Of a DNA stretch of 64,000 nucleotides, positions 28,617 through 37,667 are shown one piece after another; the stretch's first letter is position 1; every line of letters begins with the position of its first letter. This DNA is from Oscillatoria sp. CS-180. GTDB taxonomy: Bacteria > Cyanobacteriota > Cyanobacteriia > Phormidesmidales > Phormidesmidaceae. The notes beneath the pieces are model-generated. The model made no database searches and was not told where the DNA came from. It saw only the letters and a program-made list of their open reading frames with translations. Where the stretch lies: contig NZ_JAQMUB010000079.1 of NCBI RefSeq assembly GCF_028330965.1, forward strand, positions 1 through 64,000, read 5' to 3'. A program made the translations under genes and the position numbers.

Positions 28617-29645
28617 CTACGAAGCAGTGAGGGGTAGCTCTTGACTCAGTGAGGCGCGATCGCAAGGCTCAGACCATATTTTGGGATCAGCGCCCAAAGG
28701 AATGATGCCACCAGGATTGAGGGGAAACAAATTGCCAAAATAGTCGGCGCGGATAGCGGCTAAATCACAGGTTCGGGCAACACCAGGCTGCTGATAGATA
28801 TCACGTGCATAGGGCCACAGCTGCGGATAGTCACAGATACGGTGGCGATCGCACTTGAATAAACTGTAGTAAACAGCATCGAAGCGGAACAGAGTCGTGA
28901 ACAACCGTACGTCTGCTAAAGTCAGGCGATCGCCGCAAAGATATCGATGTCCTTTGAGATGAGCGTCAATGTCATCTAGCGCTGTGAACAATGCAGTGCA
29001 GGCGGACTCATAAGCGGCTTGAGATTGGGCAAACCCGGTACGATAGACGCCGTTATTGATAGCCGGATAGATGCGTCTGTTCCAGGCTTCGATCTGTTCT
29101 CTTAGATCTTCTGGGTAGAGGTCAAGTTCGGGGTGAGCAGCGTATTCATCGAATCCTTCATTCAAGATTTTGATGATGTCTGCGCTTTCGTTGTTGACGA
29201 TTGTGCGGGTCTGAGTATCCCAGAGGACGGGAACCGTACTGCGCCCTGAGTAGCCGGGTTGAGCCGTTTGGTAGAGTTCGGGGAGCGATCGCCAGCCCAA
29301 ACCAGGATTATCAAACAGCCAAATGCCTTCATTAGGAGATGGAGATACCCGCCAGAGTGGAATGACATTCTCCAGACCTTTCAGGGCTTGAGTCACCAAC
29401 GTTCGATGTGCCCATGGACAACCCATACCCACGATCAGACAGTAGCGTCCGGTGGCGGGAGAATAGGGACTGTCTGGTGCAATCATGGAGCGAAAACCAC
29501 TCTCCGGGCGAGTATAAGCGCCGGATTTGTCAGACGGCGCAAGCCGAGCCATCATCACCTGCCACAAAGTATGCCAAACCGTTTTACCCAGACGAACAAT
29601 CAGTCCGGGAGGAAGACTAGCCTTGAGTTTGGGGGAGCTTGACAT
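28617..29645 (-). CDS. Glutathionyl-hydroquinone reductase (GST family)
   Basis: A 342-residue enzyme of the Xi-class GST family (YqjG/EcmB type). The catalytic Cys76 lies in GMGCPWAHRT, the signature CPWAHR string; the C-terminal helical GST domain includes LCGDRLTLADVRLFTTLFRFD. These enzymes use glutathione to reduce glutathionyl-hydroquinones to hydroquinones in the cytoplasm. A quinone-oxidoreductase-like gene lies about 1 kb away, though on the other strand. Confidence 0.92.
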   Translation of the reverse strand: MSSSPKLKASLPPGLIVRLGKTVWHTLWQVMMARLAPSDKSGAYTRPESGFRSMIAPDSPYSPATGRYCLIVGMGCPWAHRTLVTQALKGLENVIPLWRVSPSPNEGIWLFDNPGLGWRSLPELYQTAQPGYSGRSTVPVLWDTQTRTIVNNESADIIKILNEGFDEYAAHPELDLYPEDLREQIEAWNRRIYPAINNGVYRTGFAQSQAAYESACTALFTALDDIDAHLKGHRYLCGDRLTLADVRLFTTLFRFDAVYYSLFKCDRHRICDYPQLWPYARDIYQQPGVARTCDLAAIRADYFGNLFPLNPGGIIPLGADPKIWSEPCDRASLSQELPLTAS

Positions 29646-29687
29646 GGTAGAGGGTTGGAGGAATGGAGGGTTGGGAAAAATGGAGCG

Positions 29688-30506
29688 TTATTCGGTCACG
29701 GAACTGAGGTACACCAGCATTTCATCGACTGTTAGGTTGAGCATCGCTAGATTGGGATTATCGGATGAAAAGAGTTCATCACCTTGAACTGCTTGCAGGG
29801 CTTCAGAGGACTGGGCGATCGCCGCTGAATCAGGCTGCAATCGTAGAATGAGCATGCCATAATACGCTTCTAGGTTCGATCCTTCGAGCACAACGGTACC
29901 GCCATAATCCCAACCAAAGCCATAGAGATCGAAGGAACCCAGCAGGGTTTGCAACCTAGAAAAAGAGGTGCCAATCTGAATCCCTTCTGAAAGTTGCCAA
30001 GCAGACCCAAAATCTCTAATTAACAGCGGTTGAGTGCGATCGTTATCCAACCAGATCACAGAAAATGCCTGATCGGTGCCCGCATTGACGACCGTACCGG
30101 ATTCTGTAAACCCTTCTCCTACAGCAATTTCAGTATCGTCTAAGGCCGCCTCACCAAAGATCTCTGCTAAGTCGGCACGGCTAGTCGTTTCGCTCACAGG
30201 CCCTACTCGTTCACCAGGAACGATGGTGAGGTCGGAGTCAATCGCTTGAGCCAGCTGTGATGATGAAGAGGAGTTGGCCTTTGAGACATTGGTCGATTCG
30301 AGGAACGCTTCCGAGGATGGCGACTTGTCAGACCAATTTTCAGCAGCTTCTGAAGTTTGCTGCGGTGTGGACATGTCGGACTTAGGGGAAACATCAGCGC
30401 GATCGCTGACAGGTTCTTGGGCACTACAGCCTGCTGTCAAACAAAGAGCTGTCGCCCACACAAGAGCACGCCAACGAGTCGTTACGGAAAAGTTCTGAAA
30501 GGCCAT
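29688..30506 (-). CDS. Putative lipoprotein of unknown function
   Basis: About 272 residues from ATG 30506; the frame is open to a TTG at 30545. The N-terminal helix ends in the lipobox LTAGC, so the protein should be lipid-anchored. A Ser/Glu-rich linker (about 25-95) precedes a beta-rich domain with GERVGPVSETTSRADLAEIFG, LLIRDFGSAWQLSEGIQIGT and FDLYGFGWDYGGTVVL. I recognise no named family. It is followed by the GST gene on the same strand, 42 bases on. Confidence 0.75.
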   Translation of the reverse strand: MAFQNFSVTTRWRALVWATALCLTAGCSAQEPVSDRADVSPKSDMSTPQQTSEAAENWSDKSPSSEAFLESTNVSKANSSSSSQLAQAIDSDLTIVPGERVGPVSETTSRADLAEIFGEAALDDTEIAVGEGFTESGTVVNAGTDQAFSVIWLDNDRTQPLLIRDFGSAWQLSEGIQIGTSFSRLQTLLGSFDLYGFGWDYGGTVVLEGSNLEAYYGMLILRLQPDSAAIAQSSEALQAVQGDELFSSDNPNLAMLNLTVDEMLVYLSSVTE

Positions 30507-30686
30507 AGCAGTAGTTATTTCTCCAGTCGCGAATAACGCGAACAAGTCATTCGATCATAGCGATCTCTTTTGGTAAAAAGAGGCCGCTTAAAAAGAGTCT
30601 GCCCATGGGCGCATCCATTAAAGTAAAAAATGGGAAGTCATTCTCGATACCCGTAGCGAGTTTCCGACTTATCAGTTTTAGTTCGT

Positions 30687-31685
30687 ATGAAAGCCTGTCT
30701 CTTTAAACATCCTGGGTCTGTAGACGTTCTTGCCTACACCGATGTCCCCCTCCCCACCATCAGCCGGGATACTGAAATTCAAGTCAGGCTGAAAGCGGCG
30801 GGCATCAATCCTATTGACACGAAGATTCGCCGACGTGGAGCATTTAGGAAAGACGCTGCCTTTACAATTCCGGGTTGCGATGGTGCGGGAATTGTTGAAT
30901 CGGTAGGGGCAGGGGTCCGTAAGTTTAGTGTGGGCGACGAGGTCTTCTTTTGTAGTGGTGGTTTGGGTGGCGATCGCGGCAACTATGCAGAGTACGCCAT
31001 TGTGGATGAACATGACGCCATTCATAAGCCCGCTCGTTTGAGTTTTGCAGAGGCGGCGGCGGCACCGCTTGTGCTGCTTGCCGCTTGGGAAGCATTGTAT
31101 GACCGCGCTCGTATAACGGCTCATCAGCGTGTTTTGATTCATGCCGGAGCGGGCGGGGTGGGCCACGTTGCGATTCAATTGGCCAAGCTGCGAGAGGCTC
31201 ATGTGGCGACCACCATTAGCTCTGAGTCCAAGGCCCAGCTTGTTACCCAACTCGGGGCCGATCACTGCATTTATTACGATCGCATTCATTTTGTCGAAGC
31301 CGTCATGGCTTGGACAGATGGCCATGGTGTTGATATTACTTTTGATACGGTTGGCGGTCCGGTATTGTCTGACAGCTTTAAGGCAACTCGATATGGAGGC
31401 GATGTCATAACGCTCCTAGCACCGACCGAGAGCACGGACTGGAAAACGGCTCGCGATCGCAATCTTCGCCTCAGCTTTGAACTGATGCTAACGCCGCAGC
31501 TGCAAACTCTTCCTGAAGCTCGTGCTCATCAAGCTAAGATTTTGGCGAGCTGTGCAAAACGTCTGGATACAGGTCAACTGCACATTCATGTCGACAAAAC
31601 GTTTCCGCTGAGTCAAGCTGCTACCGCTCACCGATGGATTGAGGAAGGTCAGGGCATGGGCAAAGTGGTTTTGGTGATGGACTGA
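30687..31685 (+). CDS. Quinone oxidoreductase-like MDR dehydrogenase
   Basis: A 332-residue medium-chain reductase of the zinc-free quinone oxidoreductase branch. It has an N-terminal GroES-like domain with AAGINPIDTKIR and GCDGAGIVESVGAGV, and a Rossmann NADPH site HAGAGGVGHVAIQLAKL (about 151-167). The zinc ligands of alcohol dehydrogenases are absent. It probably reduces quinones or enones with NADPH. It is divergent from the lipoprotein gene and stands alone. Confidence 0.88.
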   Translation: MKACLFKHPGSVDVLAYTDVPLPTISRDTEIQVRLKAAGINPIDTKIRRRGAFRKDAAFTIPGCDGAGIVESVGAGVRKFSVGDEVFFCSGGLGGDRGNYAEYAIVDEHDAIHKPARLSFAEAAAAPLVLLAAWEALYDRARITAHQRVLIHAGAGGVGHVAIQLAKLREAHVATTISSESKAQLVTQLGADHCIYYDRIHFVEAVMAWTDGHGVDITFDTVGGPVLSDSFKATRYGGDVITLLAPTESTDWKTARDRNLRLSFELMLTPQLQTLPEARAHQAKILASCAKRLDTGQLHIHVDKTFPLSQAATAHRWIEEGQGMGKVVLVMD

Positions 31686-31796
31686 TAGGTGCTGGACAGT
31701 AATTCGATTGCGGCGAATTTTACTCAACGTTAAGCACAGAGAGAATGGGGAGATTTTCGCCTCACAATACTAGAAGGTCCCATCAAATACATTTAG

Positions 31797-32150
31797 ATGA
31801 CTTCTCAAACTTCGGCACAAATTACGCTCAATCTGCTGCAGGGTTCTGTTCGCTTCAACTTCTCAGAGGCCGCAGCTCAAGATTTAAAGGTTGCTCTCGT
31901 CAAGTTAGTGACTCAACTTAAGGCGATCGCGGCTCAGCCTGTGGGTTCCAGCAAACGTACTCCAGAACCCACCCTGGAGTATCAGCATGCGGGTGACGTT
32001 TTCTTCGAAGTGTTTTGCAATCCTAATATTTGGCCAAGCCCTTTTGCTGCCAAGCTGTTGATTACAGTTCGTGATGATCGTATTCGCTTGACGACAGAAG
32101 CCGAACTTCCTCGCGTCTTAGAGGACCTGAATCACTATTTGGAAGCATAG
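31797..32150 (+). CDS. Small conserved-looking hypothetical protein
   Basis: A 117-residue soluble protein with no cysteine cluster or membrane helix apart from one cysteine. It alternates helical (FSEAAAQDLKVALVKLVTQL) and beta-rich parts (GDVFFEVFCNPNIWPSPFAAK, LLITVRDDRIRLTTEAELP). Codon use matches its neighbours. I do not recognise it. It precedes the arsenic cluster, but a regulatory spacer separates them, so membership is unlikely. Confidence 0.65.
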   Translation: MTSQTSAQITLNLLQGSVRFNFSEAAAQDLKVALVKLVTQLKAIAAQPVGSSKRTPEPTLEYQHAGDVFFEVFCNPNIWPSPFAAKLLITVRDDRIRLTTEAELPRVLEDLNHYLEA

Positions 32151-32378
32151 CCGATACAGAACTACTCAATTCTACGTAGTTCAATGCTTCAAAAAAATAC
32201 ACATTGATGAGTCATCTCTCATGAGAACTTTTGCAGCTTATTTATAGACTCAAGTTTATCTAAAAACCAGCATTAATTTGACTCATTAATAAGCATAGAT
32301 TTTTAGTTTTTTAGATGGCTTTTTTTGATGATGGAAATCCCCCCTCGGGGCAATGGCATCTCTAGATTTACTAATTAG

Positions 32379-32399
32379 ACTTGATTCAAGTAGTCAAGT
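32379..32399. promoter_or_regulatory. Candidate ArsR operator
   Basis: ACTTGATTCAAGT at 32379-32391 is a perfect inverted repeat (6-bp arms, 1-bp centre), and a further half-site TCAAGT follows at 32394-32399. It ends 17 bases before the arsR start, where ArsR repressors usually bind their own promoter. Confidence 0.55.
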
Positions 32400-32416
32400 A
32401 ATAAACATCTGAGAAA

Positions 32417-32728
32417 ATGTTTTCAGGAGAGAAAATTTCCACGGCAAAATCCTTTCATGCTCTTTCTGATCCACTGAGACTTCGCATCATTGAGAGCCTA
32501 AGAAAACAGGAGTATTGCGTTTGCGATTTGTGTAAACATCTAGACGTTAGTCAATCTAAATTATCGTTTCATTTGCGAGTCTTAAAGGAATCGGCCATTG
32601 TACGCTCACGATCCCAAGGTCGTTGGACCTATTACAGTCTCAATCTTCCTCAAATCGTTGCTATTGAGCAGCATCTAGCCGATTTCCGCCTTGATGGTAT
32701 ACCATCTCCCCTGCCCGTCTACACCTGA
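32417..32728 (+). CDS. arsR: ArsR-family arsenical repressor
   Basis: A 103-residue winged-helix repressor. Cys34, Cys36 and Cys39 in EYCVCDLC are the classic trivalent-arsenic site of ArsR, placed at the start of the recognition region; SQSKLSFHLRVLKESAIV is the DNA-binding helix. On binding arsenite or antimonite it should release the promoter. It heads the arsenic cluster, with an inverted repeat just upstream. Confidence 0.93.
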   Translation: MFSGEKISTAKSFHALSDPLRLRIIESLRKQEYCVCDLCKHLDVSQSKLSFHLRVLKESAIVRSRSQGRWTYYSLNLPQIVAIEQHLADFRLDGIPSPLPVYT

Positions 32729-33099
32729 TTCAGTTGAACAAAATTGCGACGCAAGAAGCCGTAATTTTGTTCCTCTCAATGATCGTTTGAAATCTCTTTC
32801 TTCACTTCATACAGCGATCAACAGGCTAAATCACTAGTGTTAAAGCTCAACCCTAAAATTTCCGTCGTTTAAAATACCTTAAGGCCCATTGCCGAACAAG
32901 TTTTCTAAGAAAACTCTCACTTAGAACTCATCATCATTCCTAAGAAAAAATCAAAAATATTTGATAAAATGCTACGCAGATGGATTTTACGTATTCCTCG
33001 AACTTTCTGAGTATAGAAATTCGAGCTTCTTCGTTGTGCTCATCTTGTTGAGCGTGGTGAAAGATTTCCCTGTGTTTCAGTGTTCTTTGGAGATGATCA
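32729..33099. other. Spacer between arsR and acr3 with a second inverted repeat
   Basis: No gene. ATCAAA-AATA-TTTGAT at 32950-32965 is an inverted repeat loosely like the site before arsR, so acr3 may have its own promoter and operator. This is a weak call. Confidence 0.35.
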
Positions 33100-34251
33100 A
33101 TGACAACTCACTCTTCGGGCGATACCAAAGCCCGACAGATTGGAGGTCGGCTGAGTTTTTTCGAACGATATCTAACGGTTTGGGTTTTTCTGTGCATTGT
33201 GGCAGGCATTCTGCTGGGACGGCTGTTGCCAGAGGTAGCCGTCGTCCTGGATACCATGAGCGTTTATCAGGTATCGATCCCTATTGCGGTTTGTCTGTTT
33301 TTCATGATGTATCCAATCATGGTCAAAATTGACTTTTCGCAAGCAAAGCGGGCTGCCCAAGCTCCTTGCCCAGTCATGCTGACCTTGATCATTAATTGGT
33401 TAGTTAAGCCATTCACCATGGTAGTGTTTGCCCAATTCTTTCTTGGGTGGCTATTTCAACCGCTGTTAACCGGTAGCGAGACAATCCGTGGGGCGGAAAT
33501 TGCGCTGGCAGATTCCTACATCGCTGGCGCCATTTTGTTGGGGATTGCTCCCTGCACGGCCATGGTTTTGATGTGGGGCTACCTGTCTTTTAGTAACCAG
33601 GGCCATACGCTGGTGATGGTGGCAATCAATTCCCTGGCAATGCTGTTTTTGTACGCTCCTCTGGGACGGTGGCTGCTGGCAACCAACAATCTCACTGTTC
33701 CGTGGGAAACGATTGTGATATCGGTGTTGGTCTATGTCGGGTTGCCGCTCTTGGCAGGTGCGATAACGCGAACGTGGATTTTAAGGCATAGGGGCAAGGT
33801 TTGGTTCGATCAGGTTTTTCTGAAATATCTTGGTCCCGTTTCAATCGCAGCCTTGTTGACGACGTTAGTCTTACTCTTCGCATTGAAAGGAGACTTGATT
33901 GTACGGAACCCGCTTCACATTCTTCTGATTTCAGTTCCATTATTCCTGCAAACTAACTTCATCTTTTTGATCACGTATGTTGCCGCTCAGAAGATGGGCT
34001 TGTTTTATGAAGATGCTGCTCCGGCAGCCTTGATCGGAGCGAGTAATCATTTCGAAGTGGCGATCGCAACTGCTGTCATGCTGTTTGGCCTGAGCTCTGG
34101 TGCAGCCCTCGCGACGGTGGTTGGAGTCCTGATCGAGGTGCCTGTCATGCTGATGCTGGTGGAGTTTTGCAAAAGGACGGCTTTTTGGTTTCCACGAGAG
34201 CCAGAGAAGGCATCTTTGCCAGATCCTCGATGCATCAGCATGCTGCGATGA
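33100..34251 (+). CDS. acr3: Arsenite efflux transporter Acr3
   Basis: A 383-residue carrier of the Acr3 (BASS-related) family with ten predicted helices. Family marks are [20 protein letters not shown], the conserved cysteine in [17 protein letters not shown], and [18 protein letters not shown]. It exports arsenite using the proton gradient. ATG at 33100 has GGAGATGATCA directly upstream. Synechocystis has an arsB/acr3-arsH-arsC operon under ArsR; here the order is acr3-arsC-arsH. Confidence 0.94.
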   Translation: MTTHSSGDTKARQIGGRLSFFERYLTVWVFLCIVAGILLGRLLPEVAVVLDTMSVYQVSIPIAVCLFFMMYPIMVKIDFSQAKRAAQAPCPVMLTLIINWLVKPFTMVVFAQFFLGWLFQPLLTGSETIRGAEIALADSYIAGAILLGIAPCTAMVLMWGYLSFSNQGHTLVMVAINSLAMLFLYAPLGRWLLATNNLTVPWETIVISVLVYVGLPLLAGAITRTWILRHRGKVWFDQVFLKYLGPVSIAALLTTLVLLFALKGDLIVRNPLHILLISVPLFLQTNFIFLITYVAAQKMGLFYEDAAPAALIGASNHFEVAIATAVMLFGLSSGAALATVVGVLIEVPVMLMLVEFCKRTAFWFPREPEKASLPDPRCISMLR

Positions 34252-34283
34252 CGCTGATGACAAAACGAACAGGGAGAGTTTCG

Positions 34284-34676
34284 ATGAAACGGGTCATGTT
34301 TGTGTGTAAGAAAAATTCTTCTCGTTCTCAGATGGCAGAAGGGTTTGCTAAGTCGCTGGGCCAAGACAAAATCGAGGTGACGAGTGCGGGCTTGGAGGCG
34401 AGTCAGGTCCGGCCTGAGGCGATCGCGACAATGAAGGATGTTGGCATCGATATTAGCGACCAGACGTCTAATGCGCTGAGTGAGTTTAGGCCGGAGGATT
34501 TTGATGCGGTCATTTCTCTCTGCGGCTGTGGGGTTAACTTACCGCCGGAATGGCTGACTCGTGACTATTTCGATGACTGGCAGTTGGATGATCCGGCTGA
34601 GCAGCCAGAGATTTTTCCTCGGGTTCGTGATGAGGTTGAGGAACGAGTTAAGACGTTGATTGAGGGGTTGGTCTAG
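34284..34676 (+). CDS. arsC: Arsenate reductase, LMW-phosphatase fold, cyanobacterial type
   Basis: 130 residues from ATG 34284 (AGGGAG seven bases before). It resembles Synechocystis ArsC, which needs glutathione and glutaredoxin. The catalytic loop VCKKNSSRSQ carries Cys8 and Arg14; Cys80 and Cys82 in SLCGCGVNLPP complete the redox relay, at the same numbers as in Synechocystis. Two other cysteines of that enzyme (13 and 35) are Ser and Ala here. It reduces arsenate to arsenite for Acr3. The stop lies inside the first unit of a tandem repeat. Confidence 0.9.
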   Translation: MKRVMFVCKKNSSRSQMAEGFAKSLGQDKIEVTSAGLEASQVRPEAIATMKDVGIDISDQTSNALSEFRPEDFDAVISLCGCGVNLPPEWLTRDYFDDWQLDDPAEQPEIFPRVRDEVEERVKTLIEGLV

Positions 34677-34778
34677 ATCCGCAGATGGCGCAGATGGCGC
34701 AGATGGTGCGGGGAGGGGTAGGAGGCTAGATCCGCAGATGGCGCAGATGGCGCAGATGGTGCGGGGAGGGGTAGGAGG
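34673..34778 (+). repeat. Perfect 53-bp tandem duplication after arsC
   Basis: Units at 34673-34725 and 34726-34778 are identical. Each starts CTAGATCC, contains three 9-bp steps of GCAGATGGC/T and ends in a G-rich run. The arsC stop codon is inside the first unit, so the gene end is duplicated without changing the protein. Confidence 0.85.
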
Positions 34779-34965
34779 TGATCCACGCGGAAAGGTGGCA
34801 GTGCTGGACTTAGGCTGAAGACGGTTGTCTTTTGCTGCCGCTTTGAGGCGTTGGTTAGGAGGGGGGGAATAGTGTGGGGCGCTGTTGATGTTGAGGTTGC
34901 AAGTGATATAAGCCAGGTTGGCTTGAATTCACAATCGAAACTCTAAAATTGCAAAGTAGGTTCCT

Positions 34966-35610
34966 ATGGTGTTTGCTCATCCACCTCGTATTCTTTTTCT
35001 CTATGGTTCTTTGCGGGAACGGTCGTATAGTCGGTTGTTGGCTGAGGAGGCTGCGGGGATTATTGAGGGGTTTGGTGCTGAGGTGAGGTTTTTTGACCCG
35101 CATGGTTTGCCTGTGTATGGGGCTGAACCGGATACTCATCCTAAAGTGCAGGAGTTGAGGGAGCTGTCGCTCTGGTCTGAGGGGCAGGTTTGGTCGAGTC
35201 CGGAGCTGCATGGCAATATCTCGGGTTTGATGAAAACGCAAATTGATTGGATTCCGCTGACGTTGGGGGCTGTTCGGCCTACTCAGGGGCGGACGCTGGC
35301 TGTGATGCAGGTTTCGGGTGGGTCACAGTCTTTTAATGCGGTGAACACGATGCGGATTTTGGGACGCTGGATGCGGATGTTTACGATTCCGAATCAGTCT
35401 TCGGTGGCGAAGGCTTATCAGGAATTCCATGAGGATGGAACGATGAAGGAGTCGGCTTATCGCGATCGCGTTGTCGATGTGATGGAGGAGCTGTATCGAT
35501 TTACTCTGCTGTTGCGAGATAGGGTGGATGAACTAACGGATCGATACAGTGAACGCAAGGTGAAGGCGGCTGAAGCTATGGCTGAGTCTGCTCAGAAGGC
35601 ACTTCAATAA
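34966..35610 (+). CDS. arsH: ArsH NADPH-dependent FMN reductase
   Basis: A 214-residue flavodoxin-like enzyme of the ArsH family: [20 protein letters not shown] (flavin phosphate loop), [44 protein letters not shown]. ArsH proteins oxidise trivalent methylarsenicals and can reduce quinones and metals. It lies 290 bases after arsC beyond the tandem repeat, and eight bases before the phosphatase gene. Confidence 0.93.
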   Translation: MVFAHPPRILFLYGSLRERSYSRLLAEEAAGIIEGFGAEVRFFDPHGLPVYGAEPDTHPKVQELRELSLWSEGQVWSSPELHGNISGLMKTQIDWIPLTLGAVRPTQGRTLAVMQVSGGSQSFNAVNTMRILGRWMRMFTIPNQSSVAKAYQEFHEDGTMKESAYRDRVVDVMEELYRFTLLLRDRVDELTDRYSERKVKAAEAMAESAQKALQ

Positions 35611-35618
35611 CAAGGCCG

Positions 35619-36068
35619 ATGACTCAATCTTCGCTTGAGGAAAGTGTTTGGTGGCTTATTCCTGGAAAGTTGGCGGGGATGCGAAAGCCTCATATTAGTG
35701 AGGTGAATACGCTTGGAATGCTGGGAGTTGGGGCTGTTGTTTCGGTGATGGACGATCCATCAAATCTGGAGGCTTATGAGGCGGCTAAGCTTCCGTTTTT
35801 ATGGCTACCAACGACGGGGGGAACTGCGCCTACACGGCAACAGATTGAAGGGTTTCGCACTTTTGCGGTTGCTCAAATAGCAGCTGGAAGAGCGGTTGCA
35901 GTGCACTGCTCAAGCGGTCGTCGCCGCACAGCAACTTTTTTAGGAGCCTATCGTATTCTGATGGGGGCTGGCTATGAGGAGGTTTTGGAGGCGATCGCCC
36001 GCGCTAATCCAAGGGTCGAAATGAGAGCGGTTCAGCTCGACTTTTTGAAAACGCTGGCTACAGAGTGA
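35619..36068 (+). CDS. Dual-specificity-type protein phosphatase in arsenic cluster
   Basis: A 149-residue phosphatase of the cysteine-based (DSP) fold. The P-loop is HCSSGRRRTA near residue 94, matching HCx5R, with Cys as nucleophile. It has the compact length of atypical DSPs. It starts eight bases after arsH, so the pair is cotranscribed. A phosphatase is not part of the well-known cyanobacterial arsenic operon. It could detoxify through arsenate handling, since arsenate mimics phosphate in such sites, or have a signalling role; both are inference. Confidence 0.85.
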   Translation: MTQSSLEESVWWLIPGKLAGMRKPHISEVNTLGMLGVGAVVSVMDDPSNLEAYEAAKLPFLWLPTTGGTAPTRQQIEGFRTFAVAQIAAGRAVAVHCSSGRRRTATFLGAYRILMGAGYEEVLEAIARANPRVEMRAVQLDFLKTLATE

Positions 36069-36160
36069 CTCTTGACGTGCGTCAACTTCTAGCTGGCGAC
36101 AATAATCAACAATGTGAAAACGTCTAAGGAGTCGCTGTTCGCCTCACTACCTGGGCAGCG

Positions 36161-36649
36161 TTAGGCAGCCATCGGCCAGTCCTCTACAAAGCCGTGCTCG
36201 ATAGGCTGCAAGTTTGAATCTAATAAGCGGCGTAGGCGTGGAATTTCAGCGCTGTTGTAAACCCGAAATTCACTTTTGATAGACGCTCGCGCAGTACGGA
36301 CTGCTTGGTTTAAAACCAGAGAACCGTTGGGATCGGAAACTGAGCGGTGAAACGTGCCGGGGGGGAGGCGCAAAATATGCTGGTTGGCGTCCAGGCGAAC
36401 TTTGTGGAACGGATATTCCCAGGAAAAGTTCACTAAGTAAAATGTCCGTCCACCCGCAACCGCTAGCAGGTTATCTTCTTGATTGGGATGTAGGTAAAAT
36501 TGCCAAGCACCTTCTGAAGAATTATTGGGACTCGTTGCAGGTCCTTCATGAAAAACTAGATCGCGGGCGTTGGAGTCTAAAACAGTGATGTCAAAAAACT
36601 GGACACTCGGCGTGTCTCGAAAACGATGGAAAGAAAGGAGTTCGAACAT
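36161..36649 (-). CDS. Cupin-like protein
   Basis: About 162 residues from ATG 36649 (a TTG at 36664 is also in frame). The middle reads as a beta-barrel of the RmlC/cupin type: FYLHPNQEDNLLAVAGGRTFYLVNF, then FHKVRLDANQHILRLPPGTFHRSV, with histidines at the places used for metal in cupins. I cannot name the reaction. It is divergent from a LysR-type gene across a short spacer holding a perfect palindrome, so it is probably that regulator's target. Confidence 0.72.
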   Translation of the reverse strand: MFELLSFHRFRDTPSVQFFDITVLDSNARDLVFHEGPATSPNNSSEGAWQFYLHPNQEDNLLAVAGGRTFYLVNFSWEYPFHKVRLDANQHILRLPPGTFHRSVSDPNGSLVLNQAVRTARASIKSEFRVYNSAEIPRLRRLLDSNLQPIEHGFVEDWPMAA

Positions 36650-36739
36650 GGCAACCTGTAGCAATTCAATGATGAAATCAGCTTGCCCGTCACCCTAACT
36701 GTTGTGCTCAGTTGGGATCAAAACAGTCGGCGTGTCCTA

Positions 36740-36762
36740 TCTATTCGGTTTGCGAATAGATC
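36740..36762. promoter_or_regulatory. Palindromic operator in LysR divergent promoter
   Basis: ATCTATTCG at 36740-36748 and its exact complement at 36754-36762 are separated by five bases. It ends six bases before the LysR-type start codon. Perfect dyads with AT-rich ends in a divergent spacer are typical LysR binding sites, here well placed for autorepression. Confidence 0.65.
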
Positions 36763-36768
36763 ATTACT

Positions 36769-37638
36769 ATGAACATTCATCACCTGGAAGTGCTGGTTGC
36801 GATCGCTCGTGAGGGAACGTTTTCTAACGCAGCTCTTGTATTGGAAACGTCTCAGGCAGCAGTCAGTCGCGCGATTGCGTCTCTGGAAGCGGAATTAGGC
36901 GTCCCTTTACTGAAACGCGGGCGATTCGGTGCCAAACCGACTCAGGTAGGGGAACGAGTGCTGCGGCATGCTCAAGACATTTTGGAACTCCGGGAGCAGA
37001 TTGATTATGAGGTTAATCTGGAAAAGGGACTATACGCTGGACGGCTTAGAATTGCGTCCTTTCGGAGTGCATCGACTCATCTTTTGCCGCCTATTCTAGC
37101 CCGTTTTCGCGATCGCTTTCCCCGTGTGGAAGTCAGTCTGTCTGAGTTGGAGCCAGCCGGTGTGGAACAGGCTTTGCGGGAAGGTCAGGTTGATATTGGA
37201 CTGGTGCCGCTCCCCCGATCGGAGGAATTTGTGGTGTGGGAGATTGCTAGGGATGAATATGTGGCACTTTTGCCTCGTTCGTCACGGTCGATCGCTAAGG
37301 TGCTGACGTGGCATGACCTCTCCGATTACGATTTCATTCTGTATAACTATGCCGAATGTACTAACGCTGTGCGTGAACATTGGCAACGATGGGGACAAAA
37401 GCTTGAGGTGGCTTATGTTGTCAAAGAGGATTCGACGATTGTCAGTATGGTGGCAGAAGGCTTAGGGGCGGCAGTTCTTCCTAGACTCGCAGCGTTACCC
37501 ATTCCTAAATCCGTCCAGGTGCGATCGCTGCCAGAACCTTTGGAACGGGTTATTGGCGCAGCAACGCTTGCTCAAACCCCCCGGACACCAGCTGTAGACG
37601 TTTTCATTGCCATGCTGTGTGATGAGGCCGGCTTATAG
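36769..37638 (+). CDS. LysR-family transcriptional regulator
   Basis: A 289-residue regulator. The N-terminal winged helix covers residues 1-60 (LEVLVAIAREGTFSNAALVLETSQAAVSRAIASLE), followed by a linker helix and a periplasmic-binding-like effector domain (about 92-288; LRIASFRSASTHLLPPIL). It should act as a tetramer on DNA. The effector is unknown. The divergent cupin-like gene is the likely target. Confidence 0.92.
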   Translation: MNIHHLEVLVAIAREGTFSNAALVLETSQAAVSRAIASLEAELGVPLLKRGRFGAKPTQVGERVLRHAQDILELREQIDYEVNLEKGLYAGRLRIASFRSASTHLLPPILARFRDRFPRVEVSLSELEPAGVEQALREGQVDIGLVPLPRSEEFVVWEIARDEYVALLPRSSRSIAKVLTWHDLSDYDFILYNYAECTNAVREHWQRWGQKLEVAYVVKEDSTIVSMVAEGLGAAVLPRLAALPIPKSVQVRSLPEPLERVIGAATLAQTPRTPAVDVFIAMLCDEAGL

Positions 37639-37667
37639 GTCTAGGTGATTTCTACCGACAGGTCGAG

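Noticed and set aside
34167-34283. In-frame extension of arsC overlapping acr3
   Set aside because: The ATG at 34284 has a strong ribosome site and gives the standard ArsC start and cysteine numbering.
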